Shown here piece by piece: positions 54,612 to 63,974 of a stretch of DNA of 64,000 nt. How positions within the stretch are numbered: position 1 is the first letter of the stretch; each line of letters opens with the position of its first letter. A program made the translations under genes and the position numbers. Below the pieces are notes generated by a model. That model saw nothing but the letters and a program-made list of their open reading frames with translations, was not told the origin of the DNA and ran no database searches. Origin of the DNA: Caballeronia sp. dw_19 (GTDB lineage: Bacteria; Pseudomonadota; Gammaproteobacteria; Burkholderiales; Burkholderiaceae); assembly GCF_018449515.1 (NCBI RefSeq), contig NZ_JAAVUQ010000007.1, positions 248,001 through 312,000 of the forward strand. The letters are read 5' to 3'.

Positions 54612-55249
54612 AAACCGAGGACCTGATTTCGCTTCTATCGACCGGCGTGACGCCGGTTGACCCGCGCGTGTCCGCGCGCCGCTTCGGACGTGCAATCTTA
54701 CTGGGCGGCTTCGGCGCGCTCGTGCTGATGGCAGTGATTTTCGGCGTACGGCCGGACATCGCCGTCGTCTCGCGCACGCCGATCTTCTGGGCCAAGCTTG
54801 CGTTTCCGACATCGCTCGCCGCAACGGCATTGTTCCTGGCGGTGAGGCTGTCTCGTCCCGGGACGATCATCGGCAAGTTCTGGGCACTGCCCGCGGTGCC
54901 CGTGCTCGTTGTGTGGGGCGCGGCAGTGGCGGTGTTGTATCTCGCCTCGCCCGGCGCACGGTTGCCGCTTGTCATGGGCTACACGTGGCGTACCTGTCCG
55001 TTCAATATCCTGCTGTTGTCGGTGCCGGCGTTCGTCGCTGTGTTCTGGGCAATCCGCGGACTCGCGCCAACCCGGTTGAGGCTCGCCGGCGGGGCGAGCG
55101 GCATGCTCGCGGGAACGCTTGCGACGATGGCCTATTGCTTGCACTGCCCCGAGATGAGCGTCGCGTTCTGGGCCGTGTGGTACCTGCTTGGGATGACGCT
55201 TGCCACGCTGATCGGCGCATTGCTTGGGCCGCGTTTCTTGCGTTGGTAA
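54608..55249 (+). CDS. NrsF (DUF1109) family anti-sigma factor
   Basis: This 213-residue protein has a short N-terminal cytoplasmic domain ([20 protein letters not shown]) and six membrane helices, the NrsF layout. The TM-loop [12 protein letters not shown] and the [20 protein letters not shown] segments with Cys pairs are conserved in the family; they may sense redox or metals. It should hold the ECF sigma factor at the membrane. It overlaps the sigma gene by four bases. Confidence 0.92.
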   Translation: MKTEDLISLLSTGVTPVDPRVSARRFGRAILLGGFGALVLMAVIFGVRPDIAVVSRTPIFWAKLAFPTSLAATALFLAVRLSRPGTIIGKFWALPAVPVLVVWGAAVAVLYLASPGARLPLVMGYTWRTCPFNILLLSVPAFVAVFWAIRGLAPTRLRLAGGASGMLAGTLATMAYCLHCPEMSVAFWAVWYLLGMTLATLIGALLGPRFLRW

Positions 55250-55272
55250 GCATCGCTGAACATAAAAATTAA

Positions 55273-55463
55273 CGCGCGAGTGTAACCGGGCCGGTCCTCG
55301 CGGGCGCGGCGGCCAGTCTGCTAAGCGGCGCACAAGCGGTGCTCGTCTATACGCTCTATTGCGTGGAGATGACCGTACCGTTCTCGGGCGTGTGGAATGG
55401 CCGGGCAGGTTGGTGCCGACGGTACTCGGCGGTTTTCCCGGACCCGGAGTGCTGCGGTGGTGA
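55273..55463 (+). pseudogene. Frameshifted C-terminal remnant of a second NrsF-like gene
   Basis: Starting 24 bases after the nrsF stop, the frame reads GPVLAGAAASLLSGAQAVLV then YTLYCVEMTVPFSGVWNG to about 55407. After a shift, LVPTVLGGFPGPGVLRWW and TGA 55461-55463 follow. This lines up with the end of the intact upstream NrsF ([20 protein letters not shown] then [11 protein letters not shown]). Identity is partial. There is no start or N-terminal part, so it is a dead fragment from a tandem duplication or an old second copy. Confidence 0.8.
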
Positions 55464-55494
55464 AGCGTGAAACGGCGACATTGCGATGAAGCTT

Positions 55495-57087
55495 TTAACG
55501 GCTGCGCGTCCCGGCATCCAGCCGACCAACCCGCACCGGCGGCACGAACCATGCAAGACAAAGTCCCGCTATTGCCGCAGCGGCCGCCAGCCCGAGCCCC
55601 ACGTGTATCGATTCGATCAACGCACCACGCGCTGAGCGCATCATCGCGTCGCCGGCTTGACCCGCCATGATCAGGCGACCGATCAGCGCCGCCTGTTCCG
55701 CACGATCGACCAGCAACTCCGGACTCGCGAATGACTTGAACCATTGCGTCGCCTGATACGTGTCCAGCGATCGATGCACGCCACTCGTATAGAGGCGGCC
55801 GAGCAACGCGCCCGTCATGGCGGTGCCAAGCATGCCGCCAAACATCCGCAGCGATTGAAGCAGCGCCGTCGCGGCACCAAGATGGTCGCGATCAACAAGT
55901 TGCTGCGAAAAGAGCGTGAGGTTCGATACGACCAGACCGAGTCCGATCCCGCTGAAGCCCATGCAGGCCATCCACACAAGATGAGGCACGGTCCCCGTGA
56001 TCGCGACAAGACAAAGCGCGGCGCACGCAAACAGCGCGAAGCCGATAACCATCACACCGTTTGCATGCCTGATGCGCGTGACAATCCGGTTATTCACCAC
56101 GCTGCCCACGGTCGTACCCAGCAGCAGCGGCGTAATCAACATGCCCGAGTCATGCGGCGACATCGCAAAACCGCCTTGAAATAGCAAGGGCACATAGAAG
56201 ACCAACGAGAAGAGCGAGAAACCACCGAGTACGGACATCGCGAACAACGCGGCGAGCTTTCGGTCAAGCAGCATATCGACGGGAACGATCGGGTAAGTCA
56301 TGCGTTTTTCCCAGAACACCAGCACCGCTGCGCCGGCTAAGGTGAGAAAACCCAGCACGCAGGTCACGGGCGTGATGCCGTCATTCGGAACCCATTCGAT
56401 CAGCAGTTGCAGCACGCCAAATGTTGACGCCAGTACCAGCGCCCCGACCCAATCCAGTTTCACTGGGACGGCTGAACGCGGCCTCCGGAGATGCGGCAGG
56501 AAAGCGCGCACGAACAACAACGAGACGATGCCCACCGGCAGATTGACGAAAAACACGAGCCGCCATCCGCCGTACTGCGTCAGCACGCCGCCTAGCGTCG
56601 GGCCAACGATATTCGCCAATGCAAACGCCGAACTGACAAACACCAGCCAGCGCAGGCGAAGCTTGGGGTCGGGAAAAAGATCGGCGACAGTGGCGAACAT
56701 CGTGCCCACCAGGATGCCGCCGCCGATCCCTTGCAAGCCTCTCGCGATCACGAGGAAGAGCATATTGGCAGCCATGCCGCACATGATCGACGCGATGGTG
56801 AAGAGAATGATCGCGGCCATTAAAAACGGCTTGCGGCCAAACAAGTCGCCCAAGCGTCCGAAGATCGGGATGGTGATGACCGATGTCAGCATGTAGGACG
56901 TCGCCACCCACGCATACAGGTCGAACCCCTTGAGATCAGCCACGATACGCGGCAGCGCTGTCCCCACAATGGTCTGATCGAGGGCGACCAGCATCGCTAC
57001 AAACGATACGCCAAGCATCGCCAGCACCGACTCGCGGAATGGCAGCAACTGCCCGGCTTCAATAGGTGCGGCAATGTCCGGGGTCAT
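55495..57087 (-). CDS. MFS drug efflux transporter (DHA2/EmrB-QacA type, 14 TM)
   Basis: The 530-residue protein starts at ATG 57085-57087 after AGGAG. It has 14 hydrophobic segments. MFS motif A GRLGDLFGRKPFL and motif C-like GPTLGGVL are present, with D in LDQTIVGTALPRI typical of DHA2 pumps. No HlyD/EmrA adaptor gene is adjacent, so it may act alone in the inner membrane. It is convergent with the NrsF remnant, 31 bases apart. Confidence 0.93.
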   Translation of the reverse strand: MTPDIAAPIEAGQLLPFRESVLAMLGVSFVAMLVALDQTIVGTALPRIVADLKGFDLYAWVATSYMLTSVITIPIFGRLGDLFGRKPFLMAAIILFTIASIMCGMAANMLFLVIARGLQGIGGGILVGTMFATVADLFPDPKLRLRWLVFVSSAFALANIVGPTLGGVLTQYGGWRLVFFVNLPVGIVSLLFVRAFLPHLRRPRSAVPVKLDWVGALVLASTFGVLQLLIEWVPNDGITPVTCVLGFLTLAGAAVLVFWEKRMTYPIVPVDMLLDRKLAALFAMSVLGGFSLFSLVFYVPLLFQGGFAMSPHDSGMLITPLLLGTTVGSVVNNRIVTRIRHANGVMVIGFALFACAALCLVAITGTVPHLVWMACMGFSGIGLGLVVSNLTLFSQQLVDRDHLGAATALLQSLRMFGGMLGTAMTGALLGRLYTSGVHRSLDTYQATQWFKSFASPELLVDRAEQAALIGRLIMAGQAGDAMMRSARGALIESIHVGLGLAAAAAIAGLCLAWFVPPVRVGRLDAGTRSR

Positions 57088-57594
57088 GGCGTTCTCCTGA
57101 TGCTGTCGGGAACTGCGGCTGGGGGTAGCTTTGGTGCTGGCGGGTAGCGCTGTGCCAGCGTGCCTGACGGGGCGCGGGGGCGCAAGTTAAGTCATGACGC
57201 GTGGGACGGTTGGCGCAGGGTTGATGCCGATAGTTCGCTTGAGCCTCCGATGCGGTTACACACGTCGGCCGAGACTTGAGTGCATCTTCCGTGCGCTGAC
57301 CCGACGCGCTCGGGGTTTGGCTTATCCCCGGGAATTCTTCTCACCGCAGTGTTATATGCGTTTCATACGAGTATGCGGCTGCCCCAAGGCAATTTCACGC
57401 TGGCTGTAACCGGTTTTTACGGATCGCCGAAATAACTATCAGGCTATGCGACTTCTTGATCAGGCGGCTCGGCCGCCTTGAACCGCGGACAGATACAGAT
57501 GCTCATCAACCTTCACGATGACGCACCGTGACCGCAGTCATGCCAAGCCGCCTCCCGGTCAACGGCATCCTTCCTTTTACCCTCGGAGTCCGTC
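57088..57594. other. Divergent region between the MFS gene and the DUF1223 gene
   Basis: About 500 bases. A 71-codon open frame at 57194-57409 has a scrambled, Arg/Cys-rich translation and no ribosome binding site, so I see no gene. Promoters of both flanking genes should be here. Confidence 0.4.
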
Positions 57595-58374
57595 ATGCGT
57601 GCTTCATCGATCCTGTCCCTTGCCGCGCTGCTCGTTTCTTTCTCCGCCGCCGCTGCCAGCGCCGCCTCCGCTAACGCATGCAGCGCATCGAGCCCCGAGC
57701 ATCGCGCCGCGCTCGTCGAACTCTATACAAGCGAGGGTTGCAACAGTTGCCCGCCTGCCGATAACTGGTTGAGTGAACTCGATCATGCCCGCAAGACCAG
57801 CACCATCGTGCCGCTGGAGCTTCATGTGGATTACTGGGATAGCGGGGCGTGGAAGGATCGGTTTGCGCAAGCCGCGTTCACCACGCGACAGCAACAACTG
57901 ACCTACACGGGTGGCGCGCATGTGGTGTACACGCCGGAGATTTTCGTAGGCGGCCGCGAGTTGCGTAGCTGGTCGAACGACGCGAGCTTCGAGTCCCGCA
58001 TTCAGCAGTTGAATAGCGAAACCCCACTCGCCGACATCCACATTGACGGTCATCCTTCCGCGCCCGGCCATGTCGCGTTCGACGCTGCATTCACTGCTCG
58101 CAAGAACCTTCCCGACGACGCAGTCGTGTACGCCGCCGTATATGAAAACCAGCTCGTCAGCTCGGTGAAGGGCGGCGAAAACACCGGCGTCACGCTGCAT
58201 CACGACCGCGTGGTTCAGCACTGGATCGGGCCGGTCCGAATAGTCGACGGACACGCGTCAATCACCGGCGACTATGCCTCGGCCGATGGCCATGACGGCG
58301 TAGTGGCATTCGTCGAGCGCGGAGCGACGGGGGAAGTGCTGCAAGTGGCAGAACTGCCCTCATGCGGCAGCTAA
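57595..58374 (+). CDS. DUF1223 exported thioredoxin-like protein
   Basis: The 259-residue protein has a signal peptide (to ASAASANA, about residue 28). The DUF1223 domain starts with VELYTSEGCNSCPPADNWLS, holding a CxxC at C49 and C52 in a thioredoxin-like fold. LELHVDYWDSGAWKDRFAQ and YTPEIFVGGRELRSW are the other family signatures. The function is unknown; a periplasmic thiol-disulfide role is plausible. It is convergent with the COG0523 gene. Confidence 0.92.
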   Translation: MRASSILSLAALLVSFSAAAASAASANACSASSPEHRAALVELYTSEGCNSCPPADNWLSELDHARKTSTIVPLELHVDYWDSGAWKDRFAQAAFTTRQQQLTYTGGAHVVYTPEIFVGGRELRSWSNDASFESRIQQLNSETPLADIHIDGHPSAPGHVAFDAAFTARKNLPDDAVVYAAVYENQLVSSVKGGENTGVTLHHDRVVQHWIGPVRIVDGHASITGDYASADGHDGVVAFVERGATGEVLQVAELPSCGS

Positions 58375-58407
58375 CGCTCTAACGCTAATAGCGACCCATG
58401 CTGCGGC

Positions 58408-59616
58408 TTATTCCGCGCTCTGATCGCCATGATCCCACGCAGGAAAAGGGTCCGTAAATCGCTGCCAAGCTTGTGGACCCTGCGACATTTCCACGTCGTT
58501 GAGCAGGCACGCATCCAGGCGCGCGCGTAAGGCCATCTCGTCCATATCGATGCCGATCAGCACCAACTCTTGTCGCGCATCTCCGACCTGAGGGTCCCAG
58601 TCGTCATCAATCGATTTCAGCGATTCGGCATCTTCCGGCCAATAGGCTTTCGGTACGGCTGCCCACCACATTCCCATCCCGCCGTGCCGGCATACGCCTC
58701 CCGCCTGCGACCAGGACCCTACATAAGTCGGCCGGCTGGCGAGCCAGAAGAATCCTTTGGAGCGCACCACGCCCGGCCAGTTACTCGTGATCAGTTGCCA
58801 GAAACGCTCGGGATGAAACGGCCGGCGCGCGCGATAAACGAAGTGCGTGATGCCGTATTCCTCGGTCTCTGGCGTGTGCTCGCCACGCAATTCCTTTAGC
58901 CAGCCGGGCGCTTTGGACGCTTCATCGAAGTCGAACAGACGGGTATTCAGCACCTTGTCCAGCCCCAGCTTGCCGAACTTCGCGATCTCGATCCTTGCCC
59001 GCGGATTCAGTCCTTTCAGGATCGTCATGAGGCGCCTGCGGTCCACGTCTCCCACCAGGTCCACCTTGTTCAAAACGATCACATCGCAGAACTCGACCTG
59101 CTCGACCAGCAGGTCAACGACCGTGCGCGTATCTTCCTCGCCCATCGATTCGCCCCGCGTTTGCAGGCTGTCCGCAGAGCTGTAGTCCTTGAGGAAATTG
59201 AAAGCGTCCACCACCGTCACCATGGTGTCCAGACGCGCGACATCGGACAGGCTTTGGCCTTGCTCGTCGGCGAACGTAAAGGTTTCGGCCACCGGCAGCG
59301 GCTCGGAAACCCCGGTCGATTCAATCACGAGATAGTCAAAGCGCCCTTCCTTTGCAAGCCGGTTCACCTCCAGCAAGAGATCTTCGCGCAGCGTGCAGCA
59401 AATGCAGCCGTTGCTCATTTCGACCAGCTTTTCGTCCGTGCGCGCCAGTTCCGCGCCGCCGTCGCGAACCAGCGCGGCGTCAATATTGACCTCGCTCATG
59501 TCGTTGACGATCACCGCCACGCGCCTGCCCTCTCGATTGTTCAGGATGTGGTTGAGCAACGTGGTCTTTCCTGCGCCCAGGAAGCCCGACAAAACAGTGA
59601 CCGGTAGCTTGTTCAT
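58408..59616 (-). CDS. COG0523 GTPase (ZigA/CobW-like zinc metallochaperone)
   Basis: The ATG at 59614-59616 gives 402 residues; upstream frame is not protein-like. Walker A is [11 protein letters not shown] (11-21), and the metal-binding CxCC motif is at C71, C73 and C74 (GCICC). ESTGVSEP and NKVDLV are the switch and guanine-specificity motifs, and there is a C-terminal CobW domain with His residues ([10 protein letters not shown]). It would deliver zinc to client enzymes in zinc shortage. It is divergent from a TonB receptor with a Zur-like palindrome 40-60 bases upstream. A cobalamin role is less likely here. Confidence 0.9.
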   Translation of the reverse strand: MNKLPVTVLSGFLGAGKTTLLNHILNNREGRRVAVIVNDMSEVNIDAALVRDGGAELARTDEKLVEMSNGCICCTLREDLLLEVNRLAKEGRFDYLVIESTGVSEPLPVAETFTFADEQGQSLSDVARLDTMVTVVDAFNFLKDYSSADSLQTRGESMGEEDTRTVVDLLVEQVEFCDVIVLNKVDLVGDVDRRRLMTILKGLNPRARIEIAKFGKLGLDKVLNTRLFDFDEASKAPGWLKELRGEHTPETEEYGITHFVYRARRPFHPERFWQLITSNWPGVVRSKGFFWLASRPTYVGSWSQAGGVCRHGGMGMWWAAVPKAYWPEDAESLKSIDDDWDPQVGDARQELVLIGIDMDEMALRARLDACLLNDVEMSQGPQAWQRFTDPFPAWDHGDQSAE

Positions 59617-59647
59617 TTTTTCCGTCCAAAAAGTTCTCGCACAATTG

Positions 59648-59678
59648 GTTACGAATGTTATAACATTGCATTCGTAAC
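59648..59678. promoter_or_regulatory. Zur-box-like palindrome between the COG0523 GTPase and the TonB receptor
   Basis: GTTACGAATG (59648-59657) pairs with CATTCGTAAC (59669-59678). Inside is the perfect 14-bp palindrome AATGTTATAACATT (59654-59667), matching the TGTTATA-ATAACA core seen in Zur operators. It is 32 bases from the GTPase start and about 190 from the receptor start. Confidence 0.75.
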
Positions 59679-59868
59679 TTGTAGAACTTTTTATCCGTCT
59701 GGCGTTCCGCGGCCCCACCTTGGCCGCGCGGCTTGATATGCCTGCATCGCGGTGCCTGCCCGGGATCGATTAGGACTACGTTCTTTACAAATTAAAGTCA
59801 ATCGTCGAGGACCGTACGACATCGCCGGGCGGCGCACACCCAACACAACCCATCCAGAAAAATAATCG

Positions 59869-62223
59869 ATGAAAAATCGTACGCTCATCGCCCATGCGGC
59901 CTTACTGCTGTTCGCTCAGATCGCCGCCGGACAGGCTTATGCCGCAGGTTCGGACGGCGCCGTGTCAGGCTCCGTCACCGATAGTGCCGGCAAACCCGTC
60001 GCCAATGCCAGCGTTGCCCTGCAAGACGCCAGTGGCGCGTCCGTCGGCGCCACGAGCACGGATGCGGCGGGACACTTCTCTGTCCATCATGTCGCGCCGG
60101 GAACCTATGCAGTCGTTGTTGCTGCGCCGGGCTACGCAAGCGGCAGCAGCATCGCGACGGCGAGCGAGGGCGTGGATGCATCCGTGTCCGTGGCGCTCAG
60201 CAAAAGCGACGCGATCGATGTGCAGGTCAATGCGAAACGGCTCGATCGCGCACGCAACGGCCTGCTGCCGGAAACGGGCAGCACCGTGTATCGCTTCAGC
60301 CAGGCGGATATCGATACCCTCCCCGCCGGACAGGACACGCCGCTCAATCAGGTGCTGCTGCAAGCGCCCGGCGTGGCGAGCGACTCGTACGGCCAGTTGC
60401 ACGTGCGCGGCGACCACGCGAACCTCCAATACCGTATCAACGGCATCATCATTCCAGAGCCGATCAGCGGCTTCGGCCAGTCGCTGGATACGCGCATTAT
60501 CGATCAGCTCAATCTGTTGACCGGCGCATTGCCCGCTCAATACGGCGATCGCACGGCGGGTATTGTCGATATTCATACGAAGAACGGCGACCAGGGCAAC
60601 GGCGGCTCCATCGATGTCTTCGGCGGCAGTCACCAGACCATCAAGACCAGCGCCGACGTCTTCGGCAGCCAGGGACCCTTCAGCTACTATTTCAGCGGCT
60701 CACTGGGCGAGAACAATCTCGGCATCGAGAATCCGACTTCAAGCGCCAGCCCGATTCACGATCACACGCGCCAGGGCGATGCGTTCGGCCTCATGTCCTA
60801 CATCATTAATCCGCTCACGCGCGTGAGCCTGATGTTCGGCACGACCAGCAATCAGTTCCAGATTCCCAATACGCCGGGCTTGCCAACCGCCTTCACCTTG
60901 AATGGCAACACCACGTTCGATTCGAGCCAGCTCAACGAGACACAGTCCGAGCTCAACGAGTTCGCGGTCGTCGCCCTGCAAGGTACAAACGGCGGCGCGC
61001 TGGACTATCAGGTCGCGCTCTTTACGCGCTATTCGCGCACGCAATTCAATCCGGACCCGGTGGGCGACCTGCTGTTCAACGGCGTGGCGGCGAATGATTT
61101 CCACAGTGACAGCGCCAACGGCGTGCAAGCGGATACGACCTACCGGCTCAACGAGAAACACACGCTTCGCGCAGGCATTTCGTTCCAGCAGGAACATGCG
61201 ATTTTCAACAATAACCTGAGCGTCTTCCCCGCCGATGCCGACGGTAACCAGCTCTCCGATCAGCCGTTCAATGTGCCTGATTCGAGCAGCAAGACGGGGT
61301 ATCTGTATAGCGCATACGTTCAGGACGAGTGGAAACTGACCGATAAACTCACGGTCAACTACGGCCTGCGCTACGACAAGATGGACGAGTACGTGAGCGC
61401 AAGCCAGCTAAGTCCGCGTGTGGGTCTCGTCTATGCATTGACACCTTCAACCACGGTGCATGCCGGCTATTCCCGTTACTTCACGCCGCCCGCGTTCGAG
61501 CTTGTATCGGGCGAAGATATCGCGCGCTTCGCTGGTACGACTGCCCAGACATCGACCCAGAACGATCCGGTGCAGCCGGAACGCAGCGACTATTTTGATC
61601 TTGGCGTCACGCAGCGGCTGAGCTCGACTCTCACGGTAGGCGTTGACGCGTACTACAAGAAATCGACGAACCTGCTCGATGAAGGGCAATTCGGCACTGC
61701 GCTGATCTTCACGCCGTTCAACTATAAATACGGCCGCGTGTACGGGGTCGAATTCACCAGCAACTATAAACAGGGCAATGTCTCGGCCTACGTGAACGTC
61801 GCGTTCAGCCGCGCACAGGGCAAGGATATCGACTCGGCACAGTTTAATTTCGACGCCAGCGAACTTGCTTTCATCAGCAATCACTACGTGTTCCTCGATC
61901 ACGACCAGCGCGTGACCGCCTCGTTCGGCGGCGCTTACCAGTTGGGCAAGACCACCTTCACCTTCGACGGCATCGTGGGTAGCGGTTTGCGCAGCGGCTT
62001 CGCCAACACGGACCGGCTTCCTGTGTACACGCAGGTAAACCTCGGCGTGATTCATCACTTCAACTTCAACGAACCGCTGATCGGCAAGTTCGACGCGCGC
62101 CTGCTGCTTATCAACGCGTTCAACCGCGTCTACGAGTTGCGCGACGGATCGGGCATTGGCGTGGGCGCACCGCAGTATGGCCCACACATTGCCGTGTATG
62201 CGGGTATCACGAAGAATTTCTGA
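59869..62223 (+). CDS. TonB-dependent outer-membrane receptor with N-terminal carboxypeptidase-regulatory-like domain
   Basis: The 784-residue protein has a signal peptide (to AYA, residue 25) and then an Ig-like CarboxypepD_reg domain (about 30-115: SGSVTDSAGKPVANASVALQ). A plug domain follows (QADIDTLPAGQDTPLNQVLL, LHVRGDHANLQYRINGIIIP) and a 22-strand barrel ending in the C-terminal Phe (VYAGITKNF). The position next to a COG0523 GTPase and a Zur-like site suggests that its ligand is a zinc chelate or zinc-bound compound, by inference. Confidence 0.92.
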   Translation: MKNRTLIAHAALLLFAQIAAGQAYAAGSDGAVSGSVTDSAGKPVANASVALQDASGASVGATSTDAAGHFSVHHVAPGTYAVVVAAPGYASGSSIATASEGVDASVSVALSKSDAIDVQVNAKRLDRARNGLLPETGSTVYRFSQADIDTLPAGQDTPLNQVLLQAPGVASDSYGQLHVRGDHANLQYRINGIIIPEPISGFGQSLDTRIIDQLNLLTGALPAQYGDRTAGIVDIHTKNGDQGNGGSIDVFGGSHQTIKTSADVFGSQGPFSYYFSGSLGENNLGIENPTSSASPIHDHTRQGDAFGLMSYIINPLTRVSLMFGTTSNQFQIPNTPGLPTAFTLNGNTTFDSSQLNETQSELNEFAVVALQGTNGGALDYQVALFTRYSRTQFNPDPVGDLLFNGVAANDFHSDSANGVQADTTYRLNEKHTLRAGISFQQEHAIFNNNLSVFPADADGNQLSDQPFNVPDSSSKTGYLYSAYVQDEWKLTDKLTVNYGLRYDKMDEYVSASQLSPRVGLVYALTPSTTVHAGYSRYFTPPAFELVSGEDIARFAGTTAQTSTQNDPVQPERSDYFDLGVTQRLSSTLTVGVDAYYKKSTNLLDEGQFGTALIFTPFNYKYGRVYGVEFTSNYKQGNVSAYVNVAFSRAQGKDIDSAQFNFDASELAFISNHYVFLDHDQRVTASFGGAYQLGKTTFTFDGIVGSGLRSGFANTDRLPVYTQVNLGVIHHFNFNEPLIGKFDARLLLINAFNRVYELRDGSGIGVGAPQYGPHIAVYAGITKNF

Positions 62224-62255
62224 TATATCGGATAACTTAACAAAAGGCTTTTATC

Positions 62256-62861
62256 ATGCAGGATTGGGCAGGTATTACTGCCGCGGCAAAGGTGGGTGGC
62301 TGGGTGGTGTACCCGCTCACGCTTCTTGCCGTGCTGGCGATCGCTATCGTAATCGATCGCGCGTATGTGTTCATCCGATTTGCAAGCCAGCCTGGAACCG
62401 GCACCCACACGCTGCCGGCACAACACGCGTTCAGCCGCCTGGATGCAACCGTGATAGCGCCGGCCGGAACACCATTATGGCTGGTCGAAGCCCGTGCGCA
62501 ATCGGCGGCAACGCGTATCGAACGGGACATGAGCCGTGGGTTCTGGGTGTTGGAGACTATCGTGACGGCCGCGCCCTTGCTCGGGCTGCTGGGGACCATT
62601 GTCGGAATGATGCATTCGTTCCAGCTATTCGGCGGCAACGGCCTGGTTAATCCTGGCGGTGTGACCGGTGGCGTGGCGCAATCGCTCGTGGCGACAGCGA
62701 TCGGATTGGTCGTCGCGTTGTTCGCGCTTTTCGCGTTCAACTATTTCTCGCGACGCCTTGAACGCCTGATCGATGATCTCGAAGTGCACGCCAACGAGCG
62801 CCTGAGCGAGATTCGACTCAAGGCCGAAAGCGCCGAATCGATAACCGGAGACTCGCGATGA
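62256..62861 (+). CDS. exbB: ExbB/TolQ/MotA-type proton channel protein
   Basis: The 201-residue protein has three membrane helices: one near the N-terminus (VGGWVVYPLTLLAVLAIAIV), and the pair ETIVTAAPLLGLLGTIVGMM and GGVAQSLVATAIGLVVALFA that define the family. It sits 33 bases after the receptor gene. It energises TonB with ExbD using the proton gradient. The gene overlaps exbD by four bases. Confidence 0.93.
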   Translation: MQDWAGITAAAKVGGWVVYPLTLLAVLAIAIVIDRAYVFIRFASQPGTGTHTLPAQHAFSRLDATVIAPAGTPLWLVEARAQSAATRIERDMSRGFWVLETIVTAAPLLGLLGTIVGMMHSFQLFGGNGLVNPGGVTGGVAQSLVATAIGLVVALFALFAFNYFSRRLERLIDDLEVHANERLSEIRLKAESAESITGDSR

Positions 62862-63256
62862 AGTTCCGGCGCTCGCGGGCGTCCAGGCGTGGGCGCATCG
62901 AGATCATTCCGATGATCGACGTGATGTTCTTTTTGCTCGCCACGTTCATGCTGGCGTCGCTGGCCATGCAACGGCTGGATGCCGTCAAGGTCGATTTGCC
63001 GTCGGGACAGGCGCAGCAGATGTCCGAGGATCAGCCGTTGACCCTGGCGGTCGATCGCACGAACACGATCTTTCTCGACCGCCAGCCCGTGCGTCTCGAT
63101 CAGGTGGAAGCCGGCGTGAGGCGGCTTCTCAAACCGGACCGGAACGTGGTCATTGCCGCGGACGACGCCGCGGCACAAGGAGCGGTCGTTCAGGCCATGC
63201 TGGCCGCGCGCCGCGCGGGCGCGGAGCATTTCCTGATCGCAATACGTCGTGAGTAG
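62858..63256 (+). CDS. exbD: ExbD/TolR family protein
   Basis: The 132-residue protein has one N-terminal membrane helix with the essential Asp in IIPMIDVMFFLLATFML, then a small periplasmic domain (QPLTLAVDRTNTIFLDRQPV, AAQGAVVQAMLAARRAGAEH). It overlaps exbB (ATGA) and is overlapped by the tonB start. It partners ExbB and TonB. Confidence 0.93.
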   Translation: MKFRRSRASRRGRIEIIPMIDVMFFLLATFMLASLAMQRLDAVKVDLPSGQAQQMSEDQPLTLAVDRTNTIFLDRQPVRLDQVEAGVRRLLKPDRNVVIAADDAAAQGAVVQAMLAARRAGAEHFLIAIRRE

Positions 63257-63974
63257 CGGGATGGGACGACGGGAAGATCTGATGGGTGCGTCTCGACTCA
63301 GATTCGGCGCGGCCCTTCTGATTGCGTTTGTGCTTTGGGCGCTTCTGCTGACCCAGATCGTGAACCCGCTCTTGCGACCTCTGCCAAGCCCCGCCGCCCC
63401 GGTACAAGCGACTATGGAAATGCGTCTAGTCGAATTGGCCGCGCCCTCCACAAATACACGTGCCACCGCCCCTTCGGCGCCCGCTGCGGCGCCCACCCCG
63501 CAAGCGCACGCACGACGAGATCCAGCGCCCGTCCGAGTGGTGAAACCGCGCGAAATCCAGCGTCCGTCCCCGGAACCCATGATGGTGAAAACAGACCAAG
63601 CTGCGCCGTCAGCGCCGCCGGAAGCAAGCCCCGCAGCAACATCCACGGCAGCTGTAACAGCGTCGTCATCTTCTGCATCAACAAGCAATACAGCGGCTGC
63701 GTCAGCGGGCTCCGCCGCACGCGTCATCAGTCAGCCAATGCCTTCTCTTCCCGACGATCTTCGTGAGGATGCCTATCAGGTGGTCGCAGTCGCGCGTTTC
63801 GATATCCACGCGGATGGAACAATTGAAGTAGAACTTTCGAAGCCGACGCAAAACCCTCGCCTGAACGCATTACTGCTTGAAACGCTGCGCAAATGGCGGT
63901 TTTTCCCCGCGATGCAAGGCGGACATCCCGTGGAGAGTCATCAGGACGTGCGTGTGCATTTCAACGTGAGTTAA
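63249..63974 (+). CDS. tonB: TonB-type energy transducer
   Basis: The start could be GTG 63249, ATG 63261 or ATG 63282; the last has GGGAAG upstream and directly precedes the helix, while GTG overlaps exbD. The protein (241 residues from GTG) has one membrane helix (LRFGAALLIAFVLWALLLTQ) and a proline/alanine-rich spacer. The C-terminal domain contains VVAVARFDIHADGTIEVELS, and then LLLETLRKWRFFPAM, typical of TonB C-terminal domains. It passes energy to the receptor. It ends the operon. Confidence 0.9.
   Translation: MSSGMGRREDLMGASRLRFGAALLIAFVLWALLLTQIVNPLLRPLPSPAAPVQATMEMRLVELAAPSTNTRATAPSAPAAAPTPQAHARRDPAPVRVVKPREIQRPSPEPMMVKTDQAAPSAPPEASPAATSTAAVTASSSSASTSNTAAASAGSAARVISQPMPSLPDDLREDAYQVVAVARFDIHADGTIEVELSKPTQNPRLNALLLETLRKWRFFPAMQGGHPVESHQDVRVHFNVS

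Noticed and set aside
57194..57409. 71-codon frame between the MFS and DUF1223 genes
   Set aside because: Arg/Cys-rich, no ribosome binding site, no protein-like pattern.
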